A stretch of 64,000 nucleotides of DNA from Hyphomicrobium denitrificans ATCC 51888 (GTDB taxonomy: Bacteria; Pseudomonadota; Alphaproteobacteria; Rhizobiales; Hyphomicrobiaceae). A model generated the notes under the pieces. It made no database searches, was not told the DNA's origin, and saw only the letters and a program-made list of their open reading frames with translations. The position numbers were made by a program, and so were the translations under genes. Location: assembly GCF_000143145.1 (NCBI RefSeq), contig NC_014313.1:62001-126000 (forward strand), read 5' to 3'. Below, piece by piece: positions 8,759 through 17,672 of this stretch (positions within the stretch are counted from its first letter, which is position 1; the number at the start of each line of letters is the position of its first letter).

Positions 8759-9091
8759 CGACTCCGGAATTTCAATTTTGTTCGGCTATCATATTCGCGC
8801 TTTCAGCGCCAATCGAACCTCGCCTGCGGTCTAGCTTAGAGCGAGTTGTGTTGCTTATGCGGCGCGCGAGCCGCGAAATATCCACACACCTGCGGTCTTG
8901 CTGCGCCAATGCAAGTCGTCTACGCAGCCCTGCTCGATTTTCGCCTAACCGCATGATTGCAGGCTGGTTCCAATACCCGAACTTTGCTCAATTCCGGGTG
9001 TTGGACGCGGTCAGAGCTGACGCGGCCGATCGCGTCGCATTCGAGATGTTGCCGGCGGAAGCCGCATATCGCTGTGAGGACATTCGACGGC
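8759..9091. other. Divergent intergenic region, no gene seen
   Basis: About 330 bp between the leftward DD-carboxypeptidase gene and the rightward MFS gene. It should hold both promoters. A GAGGA at 9076-9080 may be the MFS ribosome site. I see no convincing operator or coding frame. Confidence 0.5.
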
Positions 9092-11083
9092 ATGCAAAAT
9101 CCGACCGTGGAAAATTCCGATGACGCCCAGAGCGAAACGCGGCGTCGTCTCGCAATCTTCGGCGCCCTGGCGCTCGTTCTGCTACTCGCGTCGCTCGATC
9201 AAACGATCGTCTCGACAGCGCTGCCGACCATTGTTCGCGAGATCGGCGGCCTGTCGCATCTTTCGTGGATCGTCACGGCGTACCTGCTCGCCACGACCGT
9301 GGTTGTGCCGCTCTACGGAAAGCTCGGCGATCTTTTCGGGCGCCGGCTCATCTTGCAGGCGGCCGTCATCATTTTTCTGGTGGGGTCCGCGCTTTGCGGT
9401 CTCGCGCAAAATCTGCCCGAGCTGATCGCATTCCGCATTGTGCAAGGACTTGGAGGCGGCGGGTTGATCGTAACCGCGATCGCCGTGGTCGGCGACGTCG
9501 TGCCGCCCCGCGAACGTGGCCGATATCAGGGATTCTTCGGCGGGATCTTCGGGCTTTCGACCGTTCTCGGGCCGCTGATTGGCGGCTTCATCGTCGACAA
9601 CATGTCGTGGCGTTGGATCTTCCTCATCAACGTTCCGTTCGGGCTCGCTGCGCTGCTCGTGATCAACCGAACGTTCCGGCCGCACGCCCGCAAGGAGCGA
9701 GTGGAGATCGACTATGTCGGTGCGGGGCTGCTTGCGATCACGCTGACATGCGTCGTGATCGTCACGAGTCTCGGGGCGACGCTGGCGCGGGAAGCGCCGG
9801 TCAGCCTGTTCGCGTTTTCAGCACTCGGCGTGCTCGCATTCGCCTGGTTCCTGTATGCGGAAACGGTCGTGCCCGACCCGCTGCTGCCGCTGTCGCTTTT
9901 CAAGGAACGCGCGTTCGTCATCGCGTCGTCGGTCGGTTTCATCGTTGGCATGGCGCTGTTCGGATCGATCACGCTGATGCCGGTTTATCTGCAGATCGTG
10001 CAAGGTCTCGATCCGACGAGCGCCGGTTTGCATATGACGCCGATGATGCTTGGGGTTTTCGTCAGCTCGGTTACGAGCGGCCAGATCATAAGCCGGATCG
10101 GGCGTTACAAGATGTTTCCGGTGTTGGGTACCGGGTTGATGACGCTCGGACTTGTGTTTCTTTCGAGAATGACGCTCGCGACCTCGGCTGAGACGGCGTC
10201 AGTCTACATGCTGTGTCTGGGGCTCGGGCTCGGTATGGTGATGCAGATCCTGGTGATGTCGGTGCAGAATGCGGTCGCTTATGAGCAACTCGGCGTCGCG
10301 ACCTCGGGGACGACGCTGTTCCGGTCCATCGGCGGCGCGGTCGGCGCGGCGCTGTTCGGCGGCATCTTTTCCTTTACGCTGCATCATAAACTGAGCACTT
10401 CTGCGCCGCAGCTCGCCGAGATCACGAACGATCCGTCCGTCATCGCGGGCCTGTCGGACACCCTGCGCGCGACCTATCACACACTGTTCGTGGAATCGCT
10501 TCGGCCTGTGTTCATGACCGCGTCGGCCCTGGCGTTCGTCAGCTTTCTGCTGACGCTCGCCATCAAAGAGGTGCCGCTCAGGACCAGCCTTACTCCGGAA
10601 CCTGCGAACGATCCGCTGCAGATGCCGCGAGATGCGACGTCGCTCGCGGAATTGCATCGCATCGTCGAGCGCAACACGTCGCGCGAAAATCGCTGGCGGG
10701 TGTATCAGGAGTCCGCGAAGAGCATCGGCTTGGCTGTCGAGCCGGACGAATATTGGCTGTTGGCCCGTATCGCGGAACGCGGCGGCCGCGAAGTTCGCGC
10801 GGAACTCGAAAAGAGGCTTGCGATCGATGACGCGTATATCGCGCGATTGATGTCGGGACTGCTGGCCGCGGGATTTGCCACAGAAGCGGGAGACTCGGTC
10901 GAGCTAACGCATGAGGGGCGCGCCGCCTACGATCGTCTGCTGCGCCGGCGCGAGGATGATCTGAGGCATATGCTTTCGGAGTGGGACCGGAACGAGCACC
11001 CCGAGGTTCGTGCTCTGCTTCGGGAGATGGCGAGCTCGTTCGCGCGCACACCTCCCGTGAAGCCGAGCGTCAAGCAAGCCTAG
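9092..11083 (+). CDS. DHA2-family MFS exporter with C-terminal MarR-like winged helix
   Basis: A 663-aa protein. Residues 20-490 form a 14-helix major facilitator of the DHA2 (EmrB/QacA) drug-efflux type, with LDQTIVSTALPTIVREIGGL in helix 1, motif A GKLGDLFGRR and motif C-like GPLIGGFIVDNMSWRWIFLI. The last 145 residues are cytoplasmic and resemble a MarR winged-helix domain (YWLLARIAERGGREVRAELE, then ITHEGR-type VELTHEGRAAYDRLLRRRED). This would put a regulator-like module on the transporter itself. The ATG at 9092 fits the DHA2 N terminus better than in-frame codons from 8957. Its TAG stop lies inside a dispersed palindromic repeat. Confidence 0.88.
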   Translation: MQNPTVENSDDAQSETRRRLAIFGALALVLLLASLDQTIVSTALPTIVREIGGLSHLSWIVTAYLLATTVVVPLYGKLGDLFGRRLILQAAVIIFLVGSALCGLAQNLPELIAFRIVQGLGGGGLIVTAIAVVGDVVPPRERGRYQGFFGGIFGLSTVLGPLIGGFIVDNMSWRWIFLINVPFGLAALLVINRTFRPHARKERVEIDYVGAGLLAITLTCVVIVTSLGATLAREAPVSLFAFSALGVLAFAWFLYAETVVPDPLLPLSLFKERAFVIASSVGFIVGMALFGSITLMPVYLQIVQGLDPTSAGLHMTPMMLGVFVSSVTSGQIISRIGRYKMFPVLGTGLMTLGLVFLSRMTLATSAETASVYMLCLGLGLGMVMQILVMSVQNAVAYEQLGVATSGTTLFRSIGGAVGAALFGGIFSFTLHHKLSTSAPQLAEITNDPSVIAGLSDTLRATYHTLFVESLRPVFMTASALAFVSFLLTLAIKEVPLRTSLTPEPANDPLQMPRDATSLAELHRIVERNTSRENRWRVYQESAKSIGLAVEPDEYWLLARIAERGGREVRAELEKRLAIDDAYIARLMSGLLAAGFATEAGDSVELTHEGRAAYDRLLRRREDDLRHMLSEWDRNEHPEVRALLREMASSFARTPPVKPSVKQA

Positions 11084-11183
11084 AGCCTTTCCGTTTTTCG
11101 TTGAATCGCGGATCGGCTCCAGGTTTTTGTCTGGTCGTGCTTCCTATCGGAAAACCGGTTCCCACTTTTACGGAGCACTCTAG
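11081..11183. repeat. Dispersed palindromic repeat, copy 1
   Basis: An element running from CTAGAGCC to CACTCTAG with the internal core AAAACCGGTTCCCACTTTT. A second copy lies at 19706-19810. It exactly fills the gap between two convergent genes, and its terminal TAG/CTA triplets supply the stop codons of both the MFS gene (11081-11083) and the aldo/keto reductase gene (11180-11182). Elements with this core are common between genes in Hyphomicrobiales genomes (from memory, not searched here). Confidence 0.75.
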
Positions 11184-12049
11184 GCCTTACCGATCTCGTT
11201 CAACGCTTCGACGTCGGCATCCGACAGGTCGATCGCGACGGAGGCGACGTTTTCCTCGAGATGGCGAACCTTCGACGTGCCCGGAATCGGTAGCATGTTG
11301 GGACTGCGGCGGAGGAGCCAGGCGAGTGCGATCTGGCTCGGCGCGGCCTTATGCTTCTTGGCGATGCTGTCGAGGCGCGAACCGGGTTTGGCAAGATCGC
11401 CCGCCGCCAGCGGGAACCACGGAATGAATCCGATGCCGTTCTGCTCGCAGAAGTCGAGGACGTCTTCGCTGCTCCGGTTTGCGAGATTGTAGAGGTTCTG
11501 GACGGTGGCAACCTGGAAGTATTTCTGTGCCGCCTGAATGTCCTTGACGCTGACCTCGCTCAGTCCGACGTGGCGAATGAGGCCTTCCGCCTGCATGGCT
11601 TTGATGGCCTCGAATTGCTCGTTCTGCGGCGTTTTCGGATCGATACGATGGAGCTGCCAGAGGTCGATGCGTTCGACGCTGAGCCTCCGGATGCTGAGAA
11701 TGACCTGCTGACGCAGGTATTCGGGTTTGCCGAGCGGCACCCATGTTCCGGGAGCCGGGCGGAGCAGACCACCTTTGGTTGCGATGACGAGACCTTTATA
11801 GGGATGGAGGGCTTCGCGAATAAGGCGTTCGCTCACCTCAGGTCCGTAGGAGTCCGCCGTGTCGATCAGGTTGATGCCAAGCTCGGGAAGGCGGCGCAGC
11901 GTTCGCAGGCTTTCCTCGCGGTCTTCGGGCTCGCCCCAGACCCCGGCGCCGGTGATGCGCATCGCTCCAAAGCCCAGCCGCACGACCGGCAAATCTCCGC
12001 CGATTGAGAAGTGTCCGGCCCGTTCGATCGTGTCCGCGGTCAATGCCAT
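11180..12049 (-). CDS. Aldo/keto reductase
   Basis: A 289-aa NADPH-dependent TIM-barrel oxidoreductase. Family residues are visible: the [11 protein letters not shown] segment carries the catalytic Asp and Tyr, ATKGG holds the Lys, and [10 protein letters not shown] has the active-site His. The C-terminal cofactor part [14 protein letters not shown] matches the family NADPH-binding loop. The physiological substrate cannot be told from sequence. The ATG at 12049 is chosen over an upstream frame to 12208 because AAGGT precedes it and the domain starts there. The stop codon falls within the palindromic repeat at 11081-11183. Confidence 0.92.
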   Translation of the reverse strand: MALTADTIERAGHFSIGGDLPVVRLGFGAMRITGAGVWGEPEDREESLRTLRRLPELGINLIDTADSYGPEVSERLIREALHPYKGLVIATKGGLLRPAPGTWVPLGKPEYLRQQVILSIRRLSVERIDLWQLHRIDPKTPQNEQFEAIKAMQAEGLIRHVGLSEVSVKDIQAAQKYFQVATVQNLYNLANRSSEDVLDFCEQNGIGFIPWFPLAAGDLAKPGSRLDSIAKKHKAAPSQIALAWLLRRSPNMLPIPGTSKVRHLEENVASVAIDLSDADVEALNEIGKA

Positions 12050-12380
12050 CGGGATACCTTTCTGATCGGTATGAGTATTTGAGGGATTTTCGTCCGGCTT
12101 GATATAGGAGCGACAGGCTCGCTTTTGCAGAGCAGCAGGGAAGCTTGTCGATTTGCGATTGTGGGCGGCCCGGACATCAAAACGGGCGCAATTTAACGGT
12201 CGCTTCACGCGCTGGCCATAATCTCATTTGCATCAATGTCGAGTTTCCGGCACGTTTCGGTGATCTTCTGCCTCCGCGGCGGGACAGCACGCCGGAACGT
12301 AAACTTGGTGTGAACGTTTAAGTTTGACGGGGGACGGGACGCGCGAGCGGCCTTCCTGCCTGTCTTCGGTAGGGCAACAC
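12050..12380. other. Divergent intergenic region
   Basis: About 330 bp between the leftward aldo/keto reductase and the rightward L,D-transpeptidase. An inverted repeat AAACTT (12301-12306)/AAGTTT (12320-12325) lies 55 bp before the transpeptidase start and may be part of its control region. No coding frame with a domain is seen. Confidence 0.4.
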
Positions 12381-14045
12381 ATGTCGAGCGTGTCGGCGCT
12401 GGTGCGCGTCAGAAATTCCGCGATTTCAACTTTCGTTCTGGCTGCCGCTTTGGGCATTGCCGACGGTGCGGATGCACGCAATCGCGTTCGCGACGCGGAA
12501 GAACCGCAGCAGGTTACGCAGCAGCAGCTCTCCGGACGCCCGGTCGTGGCGGTGGTCTCGATCAAGAACCAGCGCATTTCGGTCTATGACGCAAACGGTG
12601 ATGCGATGCGCGCGCCGATATCGTCGGGTCAGACCAGCTATGAAACGCCGGTTGGCGTGTTCAGCATCCTGCAGAAAAACGAAGAGCATTATTCGAACAT
12701 CTACGATGACGCCTCGATGCCGTTCATGCAGCGGCTGACGTGGTCGGGCATTGCGCTTCATGCCGGTGCATTGCCGGGATATCCGGCGTCGCACGGCTGC
12801 GTGCGCATGCCGTATGAATTTGCGCAAAGCCTGTTTCCCCTGACGCGATTGGGTTTGCGCGTGGTCGTCTCATATGACGACGCGGCTCCTGCCGACATTT
12901 CGCATCCACTGCTTCCCAAGCCTGTTCCGGCGGACGAGAAAGCGGTGGCGGTACCCGCGACGTATGAAAGAGACGCGAACGATCAGGAAGACCTGAACGT
13001 CTTCGAGCCCGACGTTTCGAAGTGGCCCGCCCGCGCCGCGCAAATGCAGGCGCTCAAGGTTGTCGCATCGGAAAAGAGCCTGCTGGCTCAGACGGCGACA
13101 TCGCTGGCGGAGGAACCGAAGACTGTCATGGACGAGAAAAAGGCCGTCCATGCCAAGGCCTTGAAGCAGTTGAAGCGTGCGGAGGCCAGCAAGAAGGCTT
13201 CCGACGCAAAGGTTGCGCGGGCCGACAAGACGCTCCTTGCCGCGAAATCCGATAAAGCGAAGGCGCGCGCTCAGGATCAGAAAGCCAAGGTCGATGCCGC
13301 GGCGAAGGCCGTGAACGACAAGTTCGATGCCGCGAAGGCCGCGGTCGAGGCGGCGGAGAAGGATCTCGCGGCCGCAACGGCGGAGTGGACGAAGGTCGAC
13401 GACGTCAAGAAGGCCGCGGTCGCGGTGATGCAGGCTGCGAAGTGGAAGATCTATCCGGTTTCGATCTTCATCAGCCGCAAGACGCAGCGGCTTTACGTTC
13501 GCCAGGCGAACGAGCCGGTTTTCGATGCGCCGATTACGATCGCCAATCCGGACGAGCCGATCGGCACGCATGTGATCACGGCCGTCGATTATACGGAACA
13601 GGCCAAGGATCTGCGCTGGCAGGTCGTTTCGATCGCGCGCCGCTCGGCCGAAGAAGCCGATACGGCTTCGTTCAAAAAGCGGCGCGTCGCCAATCTGAAC
13701 TTCAGTGCGCCCGCGACCGATGCCGATCAGGCTTCGGCGGCGCTCGATCGCATTACCATTCCGCCGGAGGTGGCGTCGCGGATTTCGGGCTACGTTTGGC
13801 CGGGTTCGTCGGTCATCGTTTCCGACGAGCCGCTGAGCGTCGAGACGGGCAAAGCGACGGACTTCGTCGTCGTGATCAGCACCGAGCCGCAAGGCTCTCT
13901 CAAGAAGCGGCCGCGTAAGACGGCTCCGGCCTACGTGCGCGACGATCCCTACGATTACTACGACGACGGACGTTATGGCCGGTACGACCGTTATGATCGT
14001 TACGATCGCCGGTATCGCAAGCCGAACTTTTTCAACTGGTGGTGA
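12381..14045 (+). CDS. L,D-transpeptidase (YkuD) with a second, Cys-less YkuD-like domain
   Basis: A 554-aa exported protein that should cross-link peptidoglycan or attach proteins to it. After a signal segment (STFVLAAALGIADGADA) the first YkuD domain runs to about residue 160, with IALHAGALPG and the catalytic SHGCVRMPY (His138, Cys140). A long Ala/Lys-rich coiled coil follows. A second region (about 350-490) begins PVSIFISRKTQRLYVRQANE and aligns with the start of the first domain, but no HGC motif is present. The tail is Tyr/Asp/Arg-rich (YDRYDRYDRRYRK). The ATG at 12381 has AGGG 7 bp upstream. A hairpin with T-run follows the gene. Confidence 0.88.
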   Translation: MSSVSALVRVRNSAISTFVLAAALGIADGADARNRVRDAEEPQQVTQQQLSGRPVVAVVSIKNQRISVYDANGDAMRAPISSGQTSYETPVGVFSILQKNEEHYSNIYDDASMPFMQRLTWSGIALHAGALPGYPASHGCVRMPYEFAQSLFPLTRLGLRVVVSYDDAAPADISHPLLPKPVPADEKAVAVPATYERDANDQEDLNVFEPDVSKWPARAAQMQALKVVASEKSLLAQTATSLAEEPKTVMDEKKAVHAKALKQLKRAEASKKASDAKVARADKTLLAAKSDKAKARAQDQKAKVDAAAKAVNDKFDAAKAAVEAAEKDLAAATAEWTKVDDVKKAAVAVMQAAKWKIYPVSIFISRKTQRLYVRQANEPVFDAPITIANPDEPIGTHVITAVDYTEQAKDLRWQVVSIARRSAEEADTASFKKRRVANLNFSAPATDADQASAALDRITIPPEVASRISGYVWPGSSVIVSDEPLSVETGKATDFVVVISTEPQGSLKKRPRKTAPAYVRDDPYDYYDDGRYGRYDRYDRYDRRYRKPNFFNWW

Positions 14046-14058
14046 TCACCGGAACTGG

Positions 14059-14089
14059 CGGCCGCTGATGAGCGGCCGTCAGCCTTTTT
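14059..14089 (+). terminator. Intrinsic terminator of the L,D-transpeptidase gene
   Basis: Stem CGGCCGCT (14059-14066), loop GATG, stem AGCGGCCG (14071-14078), followed by a TTTTT run at 14085-14089. The T-run side overlaps the last codons of the convergent slipin gene. Confidence 0.7.
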
Positions 14090-14837
14090 CCGAATCCCTT
14101 TTCAGCGTCGCGATCGCTTCCTGGACGGTCGTCATGAACTGGGCCGGGAAGAAGATCGTCGAGTTCTTTTCGGTCGCAATCTCGGACATCGTTTGCAGGG
14201 TGCGGAGCTGTAAGGCGACCGGATGCGCGGCAATGATGTCGGCGGCCTCGCCGAGACGCATGGCGGCCTGGAACTCGCCTTCGGCTCCGACGATTTTGGC
14301 GCGCCGCTCGCGCTCAGCTTCGGCTTCTTTCGCCATTGCGCGCTGCATGTTGTCGGGAAGGACGATGTCCTTGATCTCGACGGCCGTCACCTGCGCGCCC
14401 CAGGGCTCGGTGTGCTCGTCGATCACGTTCTTGATCTGCTCGTTGACGTCGACGGTCTGAGCCAAGAGCTGGTCGAGTGAAAAGCGGCCGACGACCTTGC
14501 GCACGGTCGTCTGGCTGATCTGGTTGATCGCCTCGTAGACGTTCTCGATCGCAATGACGGATTTTTCGGGATCACTGACGTTGTAGTAGGCAACGGCTGC
14601 GATATCGATCGAGACGTTGTCCTTGGTGATGATCTTCTGCGACGGGATCTCCATCGTCACGGTGCGAAGAGAGACGCGCTGCATCGTCTGGATCGGATTG
14701 AAAATCAGCGTCAGGCCAGGCCCGCGAACGCCCGCGAACTTGCCGAGCATGAAGACGACGCCGCGCTCGTACTGCCGCAGGACGCGGATCGCGCTTGCGA
14801 GATAAATGAGGACGGCGACCGCAATAATTAATCCCAT
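14079..14837 (-). CDS. Slipin (stomatin-like SPFH-domain membrane protein)
   Basis: A 252-aa member of the stomatin/prohibitin (SPFH) family. One N-terminal membrane helix ([16 protein letters not shown]) is followed by the SPFH domain with [33 protein letters not shown] and the [20 protein letters not shown] block, then a charged helical region ([20 protein letters not shown]). These proteins assemble into membrane microdomain scaffolds, often with a NfeD partner, but no nfeD gene is seen next to it. A TTG-initiated frame begins at 14867; the ATG at 14837 behind GGGAG is preferred. Confidence 0.9.
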   Translation of the reverse strand: MGLIIAVAVLIYLASAIRVLRQYERGVVFMLGKFAGVRGPGLTLIFNPIQTMQRVSLRTVTMEIPSQKIITKDNVSIDIAAVAYYNVSDPEKSVIAIENVYEAINQISQTTVRKVVGRFSLDQLLAQTVDVNEQIKNVIDEHTEPWGAQVTAVEIKDIVLPDNMQRAMAKEAEAERERRAKIVGAEGEFQAAMRLGEAADIIAAHPVALQLRTLQTMSEIATEKNSTIFFPAQFMTTVQEAIATLKRDSEKG

Positions 14838-14901
14838 CGCATTTCCACTCCCTGCTGCCGGCTGCAAACTAGGTGATTTCGCTCAACCGGGGAAGCACGG
14901 C

Positions 14902-15573
14902 TTAGTGCGCGTGGGCGAGCGTCGTCGCAATGGCGCCTTGCACGCCTGACATCAGGATCTGGACGCCGATGCAGAGCAGAAGGAATGCCGACAGGCGCGT
15001 GAGGACGCGTGCGCGTGCGGGGCCGAGCAGGGCCACGAGGCGATCGGCGGACGCGTAGCAGATGGCAACGGCGAGCGCGACGAGGATCGCGGCGGCCGAT
15101 GTGCCCGTATAGAATGGCAATAGGGCTTCCGTCGTCGAGGGGCGGCTGGCGCTCAACGCGATGGCGACGGAGATCGTGCCTGGGCCGGTGGTGAACGGCA
15201 TGGTCAACGGAAAGAAAGCGATGTCGCTTTCGCCCGCTGCCGACGCCGCATGATCCTGTTTGCGGTCTTCGTTTTCCTTGGGATCGTAGAGCATGCCCCA
15301 GGCACTCGCCGCGACGACGAGGCCGCCCGCGACGCGCAGCGCTTCGATGCTGACGCCGAAGAAGCTCATCAAGGATGCGCCGATCAGCAGCGAAACCAGC
15401 ATGACGATGGCGGAGTAAACGGCGACGCGATACGCGAGCGTTATGCGTTCGGCATGCGGTCGCCCGATGGTAACCTGACTGTAGATCAACGCGCCACCGA
15501 TCGGATTGACAATCGAAAACAGCGCCGGCAAGGCGACCAGGAAACTGCCGATCATGCCGTTGAAGATGTCCAT
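14902..15573 (-). CDS. MarC-family integral membrane protein
   Basis: A 223-aa protein with about six membrane helices. The ALPALFSIVNPIGGALIYSQ start and the AFFPLTMPFTTGPGTISVAI motif are characteristic of the MarC/UPF0056 family. The biological role of MarC proteins is not established; the earlier link to multiple antibiotic resistance was not supported. The ATG at 15573 matches the conserved family start; in-frame codons up to 15660 are unlikely to be translated. It lies 80 bp downstream of the NUDIX gene on the same strand. Confidence 0.88.
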   Translation of the reverse strand: MDIFNGMIGSFLVALPALFSIVNPIGGALIYSQVTIGRPHAERITLAYRVAVYSAIVMLVSLLIGASLMSFFGVSIEALRVAGGLVVAASAWGMLYDPKENEDRKQDHAASAAGESDIAFFPLTMPFTTGPGTISVAIALSASRPSTTEALLPFYTGTSAAAILVALAVAICYASADRLVALLGPARARVLTRLSAFLLLCIGVQILMSGVQGAIATTLAHAH

Positions 15574-15653
15574 ATGCCCTGTTCGATCTCGAGTGGTCTT
15601 ACCGAGCGTGCGCCCGGCACGGATGCCGTCTTCGGTCAAGCGGTGCGGGAGAC

Positions 15654-16100
15654 TTACCATGCGCTTGCGCGCTCCGAGCCGGAAAAGATTTCGTCCAAGC
15701 GGCGCCTGGTGGCCGCGCCGGTCGTCGCCGGGAGATTGTTAAGCGCGAAAAATCGTTGTTCGGCGATTTCGGCATTGGCTGCGGGGATTTCATCCTGGCG
15801 CCAATGCTCGACGATAAAGAGCACGACATGATCGCCGGGAAAGACGGCGAAGTTCGTATAGATGCCGAAAAGGCGAGCTGGCTGTGTTATCGTCACGCCG
15901 GTCTCTTCGTGCAATTCACGGCTCAACGCGCGGTCGATGGTTTCGCCGTGCTCGATGCCGCCGCCTGGGAAATGCCAGCCGGGGCGATAGCCGTGTCGGA
16001 TCAATAAAACCTCGGAGGCTTCGTTCACGACGACGGCTTGTGCGCCGAGCGTCACGAGATCGGAACGCCGGGAGAAAAACGATGCGAGGCGGAGCGGCAT
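15654..16100 (-). CDS. NUDIX hydrolase
   Basis: A 148-aa soluble enzyme that should hydrolyse a nucleoside diphosphate linked to another moiety. The Nudix box is visible from GGGIEHGETIDRALSRELHE to ETGV, fitting GX5EX7REUXEEXGU with the metal-binding Glu residues present. The ATG at 16100 is behind GGAGG at 8 bp and only 2 bp after the stop of the FAD monooxygenase gene, which indicates translational coupling. The reading frame continues upstream to 16562 but only as an overlap of the monooxygenase gene. Substrate unknown. Confidence 0.92.
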   Translation of the reverse strand: MPLRLASFFSRRSDLVTLGAQAVVVNEASEVLLIRHGYRPGWHFPGGGIEHGETIDRALSRELHEETGVTITQPARLFGIYTNFAVFPGDHVVLFIVEHWRQDEIPAANAEIAEQRFFALNNLPATTGAATRRRLDEIFSGSERASAW

Positions 16101-16102
16101 GC

Positions 16103-17281
16103 TCAGAGCCTCCAGCCGTAGAGCCAATCGAAGCCCGCCATGACGCGCGCGGGCGGCGCGAGGCGCATCGTCGTGTTGCGCGCCAACGCGGCAGCGCCAG
16201 CCATGTGATAGATGCGGCCGTTTCTTTGTGATGCTTCCACGACGCGGCGGGCGCGCGGACGGCGGGCCTGCTCGTAATTCCGCAATGATGCTTCGACATC
16301 GCTTCGCCGGTCTGCGAGAGCCGCGGCCAGCGTTATCGCGTCTTCGAGCGCGAGCACCGCGCCTTGCGCCAGGAACGGCAACACGGGATGCGCGGCGTCT
16401 CCGAGCAGTGTTGCGCGGCCGTTCGACCAGCGTTCGAGCGGTGGCATCCGGTAGAGCGACCAGCATCGCCAATCGTTGGCTGCGGCGACGAGTGCTTGCA
16501 GCGGCGGCGCGTAATCGCGAACTTTCTCGCGCACCGTTGCGGCGGAAGCCGATGTATCCCATCCGCGCTCGCGCATCGTGTCGTCGGCGATCACGACGAG
16601 GGCGATGTCGCGTCCGGCATTCACCGGATAGTGGACGACGTGTGCTCCGGGCGCGAGCCAGATGTGCACGGCGTTCGGTGTAAATTCGGGCGCGAGATCG
16701 CCAGCCGGGATGACGCAGCGATACGCGACTTTGCCAGCGGGCTGCGGAGTGGCTCCCGGCGCGATTTTATTGCGCAGGTTCGACCAAAGCCCATCGGCGC
16801 AGACGAGGGCCGAGGCTTTCAGCGTTTCGCCGCGCGTGCCGGTTGCCGTGATGCCGTCAGGCTCGGTGACGAACGAAGCGATTTCGATGCCGGTGCGAAG
16901 GTCGATCAGCGGATTTGCTTCGGCGCGTGCGCGAAGCGCGACATGCAGATCGCGCCGGTGCGCCGTCCAATAAGGAGCGCCGTGCCGCTCCGCGATCCAG
17001 GAGCCGAGCGGCAGACGCGTCAGCTCGCGGCCAGTCTTGCCGTCGCGGACGCTCAGGACGTCGGGCGTTGCGGCGTGAGCTTGCAGAAACTCCGCGACGC
17101 CGAGGCGTTGCAGGATGCGCGTGCCGTTGGGGCCGATTTGAATTCCCGCGCCTTCTTCGGGAAACGCATCTCGGCGTTCATAGACTTCCGAAGCGATCCC
17201 GTGACAGGCGAGTGCGAGCGCGGTCGCCATGCCGCCGATGCCGCCGCCTGCGATTGCGACACGGAAATCATTCGCGCTCAT
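16103..17281 (-). CDS. FAD-dependent monooxygenase (salicylate hydroxylase-like)
   Basis: A 392-aa class A flavoprotein hydroxylase. The N-terminal FAD dinucleotide fold is VAIAGGGIGGMATALALACHG, ADGLWSN carries the DG motif, and ATLLGDAAHPVLPFLAQGA is the GD motif that contacts FAD ribitol. The nearest family I can name is the 3-hydroxybenzoate 6-hydroxylase/salicylate 1-hydroxylase group, but the aromatic substrate cannot be fixed from sequence. It is followed 2 bp later by the NUDIX gene and preceded by the zinc-finger gene on the same strand, which makes an operon likely. Confidence 0.9.
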   Translation of the reverse strand: MSANDFRVAIAGGGIGGMATALALACHGIASEVYERRDAFPEEGAGIQIGPNGTRILQRLGVAEFLQAHAATPDVLSVRDGKTGRELTRLPLGSWIAERHGAPYWTAHRRDLHVALRARAEANPLIDLRTGIEIASFVTEPDGITATGTRGETLKASALVCADGLWSNLRNKIAPGATPQPAGKVAYRCVIPAGDLAPEFTPNAVHIWLAPGAHVVHYPVNAGRDIALVVIADDTMRERGWDTSASAATVREKVRDYAPPLQALVAAANDWRCWSLYRMPPLERWSNGRATLLGDAAHPVLPFLAQGAVLALEDAITLAAALADRRSDVEASLRNYEQARRPRARRVVEASQRNGRIYHMAGAAALARNTTMRLAPPARVMAGFDWLYGWRL

Positions 17282-17323
17282 CAGACGTGGTGCCGGATGT
17301 GCGGTGCGCGGTTCATAAGACGA

Positions 17324-17566
17324 TCAGGCGGCGTCGGAGACGAGGCTGTTCTTCGGATCGCTCTCGTCGGCCTTGAGGCGCGGATCGTAGATGTAGAGCG
17401 TCGAGCAGTACGGGCAGAGGATTTGGTTGTCCTGTCCCATGTCGAGGTAGATGTGCGGATGGTCGAACGGCGCGCGCGCGCCCATGCAGTTGAATTCCTT
17501 GACGCCGACGAAAATGCGCTCGGCGCCGACGTCGTTTGCGAAATGAGGGATCAGTGCTCCGGCCAT
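17324..17566 (-). CDS. Small zinc-finger protein (CHCC/NDUFS6-like)
   Basis: An 80-aa protein with the short zinc-finger pattern FNCMGARAPFDHPHIYLDMG, then ILCPYCSTLYIYD: one Cys, one His and two Cys in a CPYC pair as Zn ligands. This is the domain found at the C terminus of the mitochondrial complex I subunit NDUFS6 and as stand-alone proteins in alphaproteobacteria. The ATG at 17566 follows AAAGGGCG and is preferred over an upstream frame to 17674. It is divergent from the hydrolase gene at 17673. Confidence 0.85.
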   Translation of the reverse strand: MAGALIPHFANDVGAERIFVGVKEFNCMGARAPFDHPHIYLDMGQDNQILCPYCSTLYIYDPRLKADESDPKNSLVSDAA

Positions 17567-17672
17567 GCGACGCCCTTTAGCGAATTGGAGATTTGCGGCG
17601 GCACCATACCTTCTGGGCGCCGATGATGGTAGGGGAGATACCTCATCCTTAGAGAGAGTGGGCAGCGACGGC

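Noticed and set aside
12870..13892. 340-codon minus-strand frame
   Set aside because: Antisense to the L,D-transpeptidase, which has a catalytic motif and signal peptide. The minus product is Arg-rich without domains.
16364..17626. 420-codon plus-strand frame
   Set aside because: Antisense to the FAD monooxygenase, which has GxGxxG, DG and GD motifs.
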